From positions 1 to 64,000 of the forward strand of contig NZ_JAPZVP010000011.1 in NCBI RefSeq assembly GCF_027622875.1: DNA of 64,000 bases, given 5' to 3'. The DNA is from Glycomyces luteolus. GTDB taxonomy: Bacteria > Actinomycetota > Actinomycetes > Mycobacteriales > Micromonosporaceae. Below, in pieces: positions 55,401 to 63,488 of the stretch. How positions within the stretch are numbered: the first letter of the stretch is position 1; each line of letters starts with the position of its first letter. Below the pieces are notes generated by a model. It was not told where the DNA came from. It made no database searches and saw only the letters and a program-made list of their open reading frames with translations. A program made the translations under genes and the position numbers.

Positions 55401-58343
55401 GACGGGCAGCTGCGGACGGCCCGGGAACTGACCGGCATCGCGCGCGTCGCCGCCGACCGGGGTTCGTCCGCGGCCCGGGAGATCGAGGCGATACGCGACC
55501 ACGGCATCGCGCTCGGCCGCGCCCACGCCCTGGCCAACGAGGTCTTCCGGGAACTCGTAGGACTCGATTCCGGTCCATTGCGGACGGATAGCACTTCAGC
55601 CGCCGAACCGTTCGCGCAGACGCCCGCCGCACCGATCGTCCAGCCGACGCCGCCCGCGCAACCGGAACCCGAACCGGCGGACGTGGACCGCGCCGCCGAC
55701 CTCGCCGACATCGAGCAGTTGATTCGGGAGACCATCGCAGACAAGACCGGCTTCCCGCTCAGCATGATCGGACTCGACCAGGACATCCAGGTCGACCTGG
55801 GTATCGACTCGCTCACCCAGGTCGAGATCGCCGCGGAACTGTGGCGGCACTATCCAGATACACCCCGCGAGTCCCTGTACCGCCTCTCCACCGGACGGAC
55901 CGTCGGCGATTTCGTCGACCTCTCCAGGGCGATGCTGACCGAGACGAGCACCAGGCCTCCGGTACGGACCAACCGCGTCCTGCCACTCGGCCGCGCCCAC
56001 GTCGCCCTGCGTGAACTTCCCGACTCGGACTACAGAGTCGACGCGTACCGGCCCGAACCGACCGCCCTCGTCGTCGATGACGGCGGAGCCGTGGCCGCCG
56101 CCGTCATCGAAGCGCTCGAACATTCCGGTTGGCGCACGACCGTGCTCGCACTGCCCGGAGTGTCCCCCGACCGGAGCACTCCATGGCGGGGCCTGGAGGG
56201 CTGGAGCGAGCCGGCCCTCGCCGGCGCGCTGTCCGAACTGATCGCCGACGACGGCATCCTCGACCTCGCTGTCATCGCCCTGACCGAAATCGGAACGGTC
56301 GCCGACGCGATCCGGCGCCTCTCGCACACCCTGCTCGTCGCGAAGGGGCTGCAACCGGCACTGGAGTCCGGAGCGGCCGGAGGGACACGGGCCGCTCTCG
56401 TCACGGTGACCGCACTCGACGGCGCGCTCGGTTACGCGGGGTCGCGCGGCCGGCCGGAGCGAGCCCTCACCGGCGGCGTCGGCGGGCTCATTCGGACCGT
56501 CGCGCTCGAGACGAACGGCCTCTTCTGCCGCTCGCTCGACTACGCTCCCGAGCTCGCCGCCGAGCACGTCGCCGAACGCCTGCTCCGGGAGATCGCCGAC
56601 GCCGCGACCGACCTGCGCGAAGTGGGCGACGACGGAACGGCGCGGTGCACTCCCATGCTCTCCGAGACGCCGCAGCCCCTGCTCCCTCCCACCCCCGTCG
56701 AGACAGCCGAGGTCACCGAGGACGACCTGTTCGTCGTGACCGGTGGCGCCCGGGGCGTCACCTCCTGGTGCGTCATCGAGACGGCGCGCCGCTACCGCTG
56801 CGGGTTCCTGCTGCTCGGACGGACCACGCTCTCCGGCGGAGCGGACTCCTCGCCCGAAGAACGCGAGATCGAGACCACGCTGCAAACCCTGCGCGCACTG
56901 GGGGTGCGCGCCGAGTACCTCGCCGCCGACGTCACCGACGCTTCAGCCGTCGCCGCCGCCCTAGCCCCCTACACGGCCGACATCACCGGCGTCATCCATG
57001 GCGCCGGCGTGCTCGCCGACCAGTGGCTGAAGGACAAGACCGCTGAGACCGTCGCGCGCGTCGTCGGGCCGAAACTCACCGGCCTCGACGCCGTGATCGG
57101 AGCCGTCGACGCCGAGCGGCTGCGCCACCTCGTGGTCTTCAGCTCCGTCGCCGGACTCAACGGCAACCTCCGCCAGTCCGACTACGCCATGTCCAACGAA
57201 GCCCTCAACCGTTTCGCCTGCGCCTGGAAGGCCGGTCGGCCGGCATGCCGGGTCTCCGCCATCGCCTTCGGTCCCTGGACCGGCGGGATGGCCAACGCCG
57301 CCATCCGCGCCATCTACGCGCAGCAGGGCATTCCCCTGCTCACCAGGGAGAACGGCGCGTCGCTGTTCGTCGAGCAGCTCGGCGCCGAGCACCAGGACCA
57401 CCTGGTGACGGTGCTGGGGCCGACCGTCCCGCTGTTCCAGAGCTTCGAACGGCTCACCCCGCCGGGGGCGACCGTGCGCCGCGACCTGTCCCGCCTCGGA
57501 TCCCACCCGGTCCTCCGCGACCACGCCTTCGACAAGCGGACCCCGGTGCTGCCGGCGAGCGCGGCGATCGGCTGGTGCGCCCACGCCCTGGAAGGACTCC
57601 ACGGCGGACAGCCCGTGGTCGAGGCCCGCGACGTCAGGATCGGCAGGGGCTTGGTCTTCGACGGCTCGGAACACGACCGGTTCGAACTCGAGGCCGCTCC
57701 CTCGGGCGACGGCGACTGGGTCGACATCGCGATCCGCAGCCACCCTGCGTCCGGCCCTTCCGTCCTCCGGTACCGGGGACGGTTCCGGACGGCGGCCGAG
57801 CCGACCGAACCGCCCCGAATGGACGGACTGGACTCCTACGAGCTCCCACCGTTCGAACCGCACCCGTACTACGCCGAAGGCTTCCTCTTCCACGGGCCCG
57901 TCCTCACCGGGCTCGGACCGGAACTCGCCGTCGGACCCGACCGAGTGGTCGTCATGGCGCGTTTGGCCGCGCCTTCCTTGCCCGGCTTCAACGGCCGGTG
58001 GTACAACGGCGCCTCTGCCGACCTGCTGCCGCAGGGAGCTCTGCTCCTTGAACGGCGGCTCACCGGCCGCAGGAGCCTGCCGCTGACGATCGACGCCGTC
58101 GAGATGTACGCGCCCCTGCCGGACGACCGGCCCTTCCTGATCGTCGCCGACCTCGACGAGCAGCGCGCCCTGGACACCCGCTATACCGTCAGCGCCTGCA
58201 CGGCGGACGGCCGAATCCTCCAGCGCTGGCGGGGGCTGGCGATGCTGACCGTCACTCCGGAGATGCTGGCCGACAGCAAATGGGTCCAGGTCAGCGGCCT
58301 CGTCGAGCAGGAGCAGGCCTTCGGAACGGGGCATCATGCGTGA
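52464..58343 (+). CDS. PUFA-synthase-like type I megasynthase (KS-AT-ACP-KR-DH)
   Basis: About 1959 residues. KS: active Cys in VDAACASSLA (about 211), His in EAHGTGTPTG and KSQIGHTKAAAG. AT: FTGQGSQYPDMGR and GHSFGE (about 659). One ACP: DLGIDSLTQVEI (Ser about 1114). KR: VVTGGARGVT (about 1425), then FSSVAGL and SDYAMSNEALN. C-terminal double-hotdog DH: HPVLRDHAF (about 1680). Layout and sequence style match PfaA or heterocyst-glycolipid-type synthases, but with a single ACP. It builds a fatty/polyketide chain from malonyl-CoA. No thioesterase or PPTase is present. A TTG at 52455 or ATG at 52473 are alternative starts. Confidence 0.88.
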   Translation: MDAMPHKLARTPVAVVGVAGVFPDAPNVGEFWNNILAGKDSIAEVPESHWRAEDYYDADPLAADRTYARRGSFLSAETFDPLEFGITPRSVDSIGLVQLLSLNVARDVLRDAGCAGAPWFDPARTGVILGVCGANSTGSPLLARLQGPDIERAAADAGLAPQDAAELSRRYLASLPQWTPESFPGLLGNVVSGRIAKHFSLGAANATVDAACASSLAALRTAVDELVLGRADLMLTGGCDVDNSVFAFMCFSKTPALSPSGRIRPFDAAADGTLIGEGIGMLALKRLADAERDGDRVYAVIRGIGNSSDGPATSIYAPCGEGQALALKRAYDDAEVPAASVSLIEAHGTGTPTGDKVELAALNRCLDGARPRSVAVGSVKSQIGHTKAAAGAAGLIKMALALHDRILPPHINVDEPCEEARRPDAPIYISGAARPWIKEPQRPVRRGGVSSFGFGGVNYHVVLEEHEGVSGPGRRAARSVPKACLWHAPDPAALLDLLLSGAPGDPAAPIPADHARIGFTSADEREYEALLAAAVEGLRDHAGIDEWARDGVYCRRRAMAHGTRIAALFTGQGSQYPDMGRDAVSAFPPVRDAFDRAALICPDSPSLPEVVFPLPGTDRDTANERLRRTEYAQPAIGALAMGQYHYLTELGFAPDTSLGHSFGELTALWAAGGLDDEDFLRLAAARGRAMAAPASTDPGAMAAVRCTEDRLSPILSAHPDVAVCNRNAPDELVVGGPTNAVEQMIADCSTRGVHAKALPVAAAFHTGLVAHAVGAFAEATATATFRPPVHRVLAGAPGAAYGEDADANRSTLTSQITQPVDFQRRIEELHETGHRVFVEFGPRGVLSGLVERILPGTDITVLPTDIGPQRDGAAALKEAAVRLAVLGVPLGDLNRYDPLPAEQPALSPVARSLCGPNFAVNAVRDALEPAAQPATPVRQGPAPAVRPDRPAVPRPAAEPDGAGLAQIATEHLELHNRYMDGQLRTARELTGIARVAADRGSSAAREIEAIRDHGIALGRAHALANEVFRELVGLDSGPLRTDSTSAAEPFAQTPAAPIVQPTPPAQPEPEPADVDRAADLADIEQLIRETIADKTGFPLSMIGLDQDIQVDLGIDSLTQVEIAAELWRHYPDTPRESLYRLSTGRTVGDFVDLSRAMLTETSTRPPVRTNRVLPLGRAHVALRELPDSDYRVDAYRPEPTALVVDDGGAVAAAVIEALEHSGWRTTVLALPGVSPDRSTPWRGLEGWSEPALAGALSELIADDGILDLAVIALTEIGTVADAIRRLSHTLLVAKGLQPALESGAAGGTRAALVTVTALDGALGYAGSRGRPERALTGGVGGLIRTVALETNGLFCRSLDYAPELAAEHVAERLLREIADAATDLREVGDDGTARCTPMLSETPQPLLPPTPVETAEVTEDDLFVVTGGARGVTSWCVIETARRYRCGFLLLGRTTLSGGADSSPEEREIETTLQTLRALGVRAEYLAADVTDASAVAAALAPYTADITGVIHGAGVLADQWLKDKTAETVARVVGPKLTGLDAVIGAVDAERLRHLVVFSSVAGLNGNLRQSDYAMSNEALNRFACAWKAGRPACRVSAIAFGPWTGGMANAAIRAIYAQQGIPLLTRENGASLFVEQLGAEHQDHLVTVLGPTVPLFQSFERLTPPGATVRRDLSRLGSHPVLRDHAFDKRTPVLPASAAIGWCAHALEGLHGGQPVVEARDVRIGRGLVFDGSEHDRFELEAAPSGDGDWVDIAIRSHPASGPSVLRYRGRFRTAAEPTEPPRMDGLDSYELPPFEPHPYYAEGFLFHGPVLTGLGPELAVGPDRVVVMARLAAPSLPGFNGRWYNGASADLLPQGALLLERRLTGRRSLPLTIDAVEMYAPLPDDRPFLIVADLDEQRALDTRYTVSACTADGRILQRWRGLAMLTVTPEMLADSKWVQVSGLVEQEQAFGTGHHA

Positions 58344-59694
58344 CGACGAGCTGGACTTCGACGGCGTCCCGATCGGGGCCTATCCGACCTGGGACGCCGA
58401 ACAAGCGCCGTCAGCCGCGGAACCGCCGCCCCCGGACGCCCCTGCCGACGACCGATTCCTGGCCGAGGCGATGCGGGTCCACCGGGCGGTCATGGACGTC
58501 CACCGGCTCGTCGCGGAGCACCTGCTCGCCGCGGCCCGGTCCGCTGCCCGGGACCCCCGCGACCGCGTACCGCGGCCGCGACCTGAGATCCCTTCGCCCC
58601 GAGCCTCGACCGCGTCAGCGCCACGACCGCCGACGCCCCCCGCAGCTCCGGCCGACACTCCGCCCGCAGGACCCGACACGGCCCGGCCGGTGATCCGTCC
58701 CCGGCTCCCCGCAGGGGGCATGCGCATGGTCGGCACCGAGCTGGCGTATGAGGGCGCACCGGGCGGGTACGAAGTGGGATCCGCACTCCTCAGCGACTTC
58801 CCGGTCCCCGCCGACGCCTGGTTCCGATCCGAGGACCGGTCCTCGCTCGTGAACCTCGCCTGGCAGGAGATCGTCCTCCAGGCCGCGGGAAGGCTCGCCT
58901 TCCGCAGCGGCATCGCGGCGGAAGCGCCAGGGGAGGACCTGGTCTGCCGCAACCTCGAGGGCCGCGCGCGGCTGCTGCGCCGCGTCGCGCCCTGCGGCCG
59001 CACCCTGCGGGTGCGGACCGAACTGCTCGGGCATACCCCGCTCCACCGGGCCGTCATGCTGCGCTTCGCCTTCGCGGTCGACCTCGACGGCGAGACCTGC
59101 TACGACGGCGAAGCGGTGCACGGGTTCTTCACCCCTGACGCGCTCGCCCGGCAGCAGGGCCTCGACGCCGGCCGACATGTGCCGACCTGGCTCGAACGCC
59201 AGAGCAGCCCGCCGCGCGCCGCCGAGACCGCGCCCCCCTCAACAGGGGACCGCCGGCTCGACTTGATCGACGACCTCCGCGTCGTCCTCGACGGCGGCGA
59301 CCACGGCGCGGGATACGCGCTGGCGCGCAAGCGGATCGATCCGGGCGCCTGGTATTTCGACGAGCACTTCCCCGGCGATCCCGTGATGCCGGGGTCCCTC
59401 GGCGTCGAGATGCTGCTCCAGGCAGTGCAGGCCTGCGGCACCGCGGCCGGTCTGACCGCATCGATGCCGAACCCCTGCTTCGCCCCCGCGCCCGGGCCCG
59501 AACTGTCCTGGAAGTACCGGGGGCAGGTGCTGCGCAGCCACGACCAGGTCCAGGCCGAAGTGCACCTCCGCGGCGTCGAACGGGAACCCGATCGCATACG
59601 CATCCACGCCGACGGCAGCCTCTACAGCGACGGCCTGCGCATCTACCAGGTGGACGGCATGTGCCTGGAACTCGGAGAAGGACGACGCCCATGA
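58336..59694 (+). CDS. FabA-like double-hotdog dehydratase (PfaC-type DH)
   Basis: A 452-residue protein. The first 125 residues are Pro/Ala-rich linker. Two hotdog domains follow; the second (about 335-450) has the FabA-type catalytic motif WYFDEHFPGDPVMPGSLGVE, matching PfaC dehydratase. The first (about 135-290) lacks an obvious catalytic His and may be structural. The KS-CLF half of PfaC is absent. It starts 8 bases inside the megasynthase gene. It dehydrates or isomerises ACP-bound hydroxyacyl chains. Confidence 0.8.
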   Translation: MRDDELDFDGVPIGAYPTWDAEQAPSAAEPPPPDAPADDRFLAEAMRVHRAVMDVHRLVAEHLLAAARSAARDPRDRVPRPRPEIPSPRASTASAPRPPTPPAAPADTPPAGPDTARPVIRPRLPAGGMRMVGTELAYEGAPGGYEVGSALLSDFPVPADAWFRSEDRSSLVNLAWQEIVLQAAGRLAFRSGIAAEAPGEDLVCRNLEGRARLLRRVAPCGRTLRVRTELLGHTPLHRAVMLRFAFAVDLDGETCYDGEAVHGFFTPDALARQQGLDAGRHVPTWLERQSSPPRAAETAPPSTGDRRLDLIDDLRVVLDGGDHGAGYALARKRIDPGAWYFDEHFPGDPVMPGSLGVEMLLQAVQACGTAAGLTASMPNPCFAPAPGPELSWKYRGQVLRSHDQVQAEVHLRGVEREPDRIRIHADGSLYSDGLRIYQVDGMCLELGEGRRP

Positions 59695-61238
59695 GCCGCG
59701 ACCTCGAAAGCACCTACCGGGCCCTCGCCGACCTCGACCGCCCCTGCTACATCAGCCGCTCCGGCGGACGGATCACCGCGGGCAACGAACCCCTGCCCGG
59801 AGCGGCCCTCCTCGCCGTCGCGCCGCCGTTGCCGCCCGAGAAGCTCGGATCGCCGCAGTTCACCCGCCGCCACGGGCTCCGCTACCCGTACATGGCGGGA
59901 TCCATGGCGGGCGGCATCGCCTCGACCCGGCTGGTCGCGGCCCTCGCGAAGGCGGGATGCCTCGCCTCGTTCGGCGCCGCCGGGCTCGACCCGCATCGGA
60001 TCGAAGCGGCAGTGTCCGAATTGAGCCAGAAGCTGGGCGAACTTCCATACGCCGCCAACCTCATCCACTCACCGCAGCTTCCCCGGAGGGAACGCGAAAC
60101 GATCGACGTCTACCTGCGCCACCGCGTCAGGTGCATCGAGGCCTCCGCGTTCCTCTCACTCAGTCCCGAACTCGTGCGTTACCGCCTCTCCGGCCTCCGC
60201 ACCGACCCGGCCGCCGGCGTCCATGCGGAGCACCGGCTCATAGCCAAGGTCTCACGCGCCGAGATCGCCGCGCTCTTCCTCAGCCCCGCACCCGAAGCCG
60301 TCGTCACGGAACTGCTGGCGGCCGGAGCCGTCACCGCGGAGCAGGCGCGGCTGGCCCGGAACGTGCCGATGGCCGACGACATCACCGTCGAAGCCGACTC
60401 CGGCGGACACACCGACCGCCGGCCGCTCGCGGTGCTCGTCCCGCAGATGCTGCGCCTTCGCGATCAGGCTGCGATCCCCGGCTGGCCGCACCCGGTGCGG
60501 ATCGGCGCCGCCGGATCCATCGGCACACCGCAGGCCGTCCACGCCGCTTTCGCCCTCGGCGCCGAGTACGTCGTGACCGGCTCGGTGAACCAGGCCTGCG
60601 TCGAGGCGGGTACCTCACCGGCCGTCAAAGGCCTGCTCGCCCAGGCCGGGCCGACCGATTGCACGATGGCGCCCGCCGCCGACATGTTCGAGGCCGGCGC
60701 CGAAGTACAGGTGCTCTCGAAAGGCACGCTCTTCGCCCAGCGCGCCGCCCTGCTCTCGCGGCTGTACCGCAGGTTCGACAGCATCGAAGCCATTCCGCAG
60801 TCTGAAATGGATCGCTTGAGGACGCAGGTCTTCCAACGCGACCTCGACCGGGCCTGGGACGACACCGCCGCCTACCTGCGCGACCACGATCCCACCGGCC
60901 TCGAGCGGGCCGAGGCCGACCCTCGGCACCGCATGGCCCTGCTGTTCCGCTCCTACCTGGGCCTGAGCTCCCGCTGGGCGACCAGCGGGTCGGAGGACCG
61001 GCTCGGCGACTACCAGATATGGTGCGGTCCGGCCATGGGCGCGTTCAACCTCTGGGCACGCTCGACCTTCTTGGAGCCGCTCGAGAACCGCCGAGTGGCC
61101 GACATCGCCGAGCACCTGCTGCTCGGGGCCGCGTTCCACTCCAGAGTCACTCAGCTGCGTTTCGCCGGAGTGCGGATACCGCCAGCTTGCGCCGAATACC
61201 GGCCGTCGCCGCTTCCTGAAGCCGTTGCGGCCGCCTGA
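59691..61238 (+). CDS. PfaD-type enoyl reductase
   Basis: A 515-residue TIM-barrel flavoprotein of the PfaD/nitronate-monooxygenase group. GSMAGGIASTRLVAALAKAG and YVVTGSVNQACVEAG are the FMN-binding regions; the C-terminal SRVTQLRF block is typical of PfaD. It reduces enoyl-ACP intermediates in trans for PUFA-type synthases. Start ATGA overlaps the dehydratase stop. Confidence 0.87.
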   Translation: MSRDLESTYRALADLDRPCYISRSGGRITAGNEPLPGAALLAVAPPLPPEKLGSPQFTRRHGLRYPYMAGSMAGGIASTRLVAALAKAGCLASFGAAGLDPHRIEAAVSELSQKLGELPYAANLIHSPQLPRRERETIDVYLRHRVRCIEASAFLSLSPELVRYRLSGLRTDPAAGVHAEHRLIAKVSRAEIAALFLSPAPEAVVTELLAAGAVTAEQARLARNVPMADDITVEADSGGHTDRRPLAVLVPQMLRLRDQAAIPGWPHPVRIGAAGSIGTPQAVHAAFALGAEYVVTGSVNQACVEAGTSPAVKGLLAQAGPTDCTMAPAADMFEAGAEVQVLSKGTLFAQRAALLSRLYRRFDSIEAIPQSEMDRLRTQVFQRDLDRAWDDTAAYLRDHDPTGLERAEADPRHRMALLFRSYLGLSSRWATSGSEDRLGDYQIWCGPAMGAFNLWARSTFLEPLENRRVADIAEHLLLGAAFHSRVTQLRFAGVRIPPACAEYRPSPLPEAVAAA

Positions 61239-61248
61239 GGAGTCCGAG

Positions 61249-62451
61249 ATGCGCACCGTCACCTTCATCGTCTCGGCCGGGCGGAGCGGATCCACCGCAC
61301 TGTCACGGATCCTCAACCGGCACCCGGACATCCTGAGCATCAGCGAGCTGACCCAATGCCTGCGGCTGTGCGCCCCGCTCGGCCCGGTGACCGGAGCCGA
61401 GTTCTGGCGTACGCTCGCCGAACCGAATATGCTGCACGACGCGATAATCCGCAGCGGGATCGACGTTCCCGAGTTCGCCTACCTCCGCCTCCCGGGGACC
61501 AGATACAGCGCCGATCTGGGCGGCATTCCGGCGCTGGCGCTGATGACCCTGCCGCATCTCGACGACGATCCCGACCGGACGCTGGACCTCCTCGCCGCCG
61601 AGGTCCCATCGTGGCCCCGCCGTCCGGCCCGGGACCACTACCGGCAGCTCATCGACCGTCTCGCCTCCCACTACGGCGGCTTCGCCGCAGTCGAACGCTC
61701 CGGCAACTCCCTGGACTCGATCCCGTGGATGCACGCCTGCTTTCCGGAGGCGCGCTTCGTCCACCTGCACCGCGACGGCCCGGATACTGCGATGTCGATG
61801 CGCGCGCATCCCCTCTTCCGCCAGATCTGGCTGCTCCGCGACTCCTTGCACCGCCATCCCCGAGTGGCGGAAGTGATCGACTGGCTGCTCGCCAGCCTCC
61901 CGCGCGAACGCGTCGACCACCTCCGCGGGTTCGCCGACGCCGCGGCGCCCGGGGCCGTCCGGGCCACCGGCATGCAGATGTCGAATCTCATCCGCGAGGC
62001 CGCCGCAGCCTTGGGATTCGACTCGCCCGAGAAACTCCCCGACCGGTTTCGGTCCCTGATCCCCGAGGACCTCGTGTCGCTGCTCAGCCAGGAGTTCGAT
62101 CCGGCCCTGCTCATGGAGCGCGACATGGACCTGGGGGAGTTCGGAGCACTGTGGTCGGAGTCGATCGTGCGCGGCCTCCGCAACCTCGCCGCGCTTCCTG
62201 GAGGCCGGATCGGAAGCCTGTCCTATGAAGACCTTCTCGACGAACCGCGCGAGCACCTGACCGCGCTGGCGGACTTCATCGGCGTCGAACCTCGCGAGGA
62301 CTGGCTCCGACTTGGCATCGGCATGCTGGATCCGAGCCGCCGAGGCGCAGCACGTCGACTCCCACCGGCCGAGTTCGCGGCTCTCGACCGGGCCTGCGAA
62401 CCAGGCCGGACAGCCTTGGCGGGGACCCGAACACACCTCACTGCGAGTTGA
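61249..62451 (+). CDS. PAPS-dependent sulfotransferase
   Basis: A 400-residue protein with the 5'-phosphosulfate loop FIVSAGRSGSTALSRIL at the N-terminus and a 3'-phosphate region FPEARFVHLHRDGPDTAMSM. GAGGAG precedes the ATG, 10 bases after the enoyl-reductase stop. It probably transfers sulfate to a hydroxyl of the lipid chain, either as a final decoration or to prepare a leaving group. Confidence 0.85.
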   Translation: MRTVTFIVSAGRSGSTALSRILNRHPDILSISELTQCLRLCAPLGPVTGAEFWRTLAEPNMLHDAIIRSGIDVPEFAYLRLPGTRYSADLGGIPALALMTLPHLDDDPDRTLDLLAAEVPSWPRRPARDHYRQLIDRLASHYGGFAAVERSGNSLDSIPWMHACFPEARFVHLHRDGPDTAMSMRAHPLFRQIWLLRDSLHRHPRVAEVIDWLLASLPRERVDHLRGFADAAAPGAVRATGMQMSNLIREAAAALGFDSPEKLPDRFRSLIPEDLVSLLSQEFDPALLMERDMDLGEFGALWSESIVRGLRNLAALPGGRIGSLSYEDLLDEPREHLTALADFIGVEPREDWLRLGIGMLDPSRRGAARRLPPAEFAALDRACEPGRTALAGTRTHLTAS

Positions 62452-62535
62452 CGGAGCATGACGTCGGCGACGGTTCGGTAGTGCGCGATGACGTCAGCTT
62501 TGGTCACGCTCTCGCCAGGGTAGAGCCGGCCTGTT
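62452..62535 (-). pseudogene. LigD polymerase-domain scrap
   Basis: The minus-strand frame reads GRLYPGESVTKADVIAHYR then TVADVMLRQLA, matching the start of the LigD primase/polymerase domain (YPxxGxTKxDVxxYYxxVAxVMLP). About 28 codons only; nothing else of the gene is near. Confidence 0.5.
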
Positions 62536-62692
62536 CTCCGTGCTCGCGTGTGATGCGGGGCAAGTCGGACAACGGTCGCGAACGTTCTGGGCGTCACGTT
62601 GGTGGTGATCCGTTGCGGGGGTTCCTGTTGGGCATCCGTAGATCACCTGCCTCATCAGTGGTACGGCCCTGCCGTGCGTGAAAGGAGTCTGC

Positions 62693-63115
62693 ATGTTCGG
62701 AATCAAGTCGAAGGCCAAGCGGCGCTTGACGCAGGTCGCCGCTCTCGGTTTCGCCGCGTCTGCCGCGGTCGTCACGCTCAGCGCCGCCCCGGCGCAGGCC
62801 GCCGGGGCGCCGAACTGCCCGAATGGCAATATCTGCATGTGGGAGGACACCAACTACCAGGGCGACCGGTGGGTCAACTGGAAGCCGGACGGCCCCAACG
62901 ACAAGCACAACATCGACGGCTGGGACGGCGACAACGAGATCAGCTCGGTGTGGAACGACTCGAACTACGCCGTAATCCTCTACGGCAACGACGACTACAC
63001 GGACTACCTGCTCTGCATCCCTGCGCAGAGTTCTGCCCGTGCGTCGTTGGGGTCCGGGTGGAACGACGAGGCGGAGAGCGCGAAGACCCGTACCGTCGAC
63101 CACTGCTACAACTAG
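62693..63115 (+). CDS. Secreted small protein, peptidase-inhibitor I36-like
   Basis: A 140-residue exported protein: signal peptide ([18 protein letters not shown]...APAQA), then a mature domain of about 100 residues with [19 protein letters not shown] and four Cys in total. This is the beta/gamma-crystallin-like layout of I36 inhibitors. AAGGAG seven bases before the ATG at 62693. Target protease unknown. Confidence 0.8.
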
Positions 63116-63118
63116 GCC

Positions 63119-63272
63119 TGTCCTGTGAATCGTTGAGCCAGATCATGGTCGCGGCGATGATCAGGCCGGCGTGCTGGATGGTCGCCCGTTCGCGTCGCGG
63201 GTGGCCAGGTCCCGCCACTGCTTGAGCCGGTTGCAACACCGCTCGACGACATTGCGTTGCTGGTAGGCCGTC
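63119..63272 (-). pseudogene. IS5-type transposase C-terminal scrap
   Basis: Minus-strand frames give TAYQQRNVVERCCNRLKQW then, after a frameshift, IQHAGLIIAATMIWLNDSQ. RNxVER..N..K.WR is a hallmark of IS5/IS1647-type transposases. The end GGCCTGTCCTGTGA (63114-63127) on the plus strand resembles an IS terminus. No rest of the element is present. Confidence 0.6.
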
Positions 63273-63488
63273 CGAGGAGCGCCGCCAGCGCCCGCGCCGC
63301 AACCGCGAACGCGCGGCGCGGCTGCGCACCCGCGCCGACACCGTCCGGCCGCATGTGGGCCAAGCGAGCTCGACCACCGCCGACTCCAGCTCGTCCGGAG
63401 GGCGGCGCAGCATCACCCGCGACCGCTTGAACCCCTCAACGTCAACCTGTCCGGCCGCGGCGGCAATGGAGTGGTTGCGGTGCACCTC

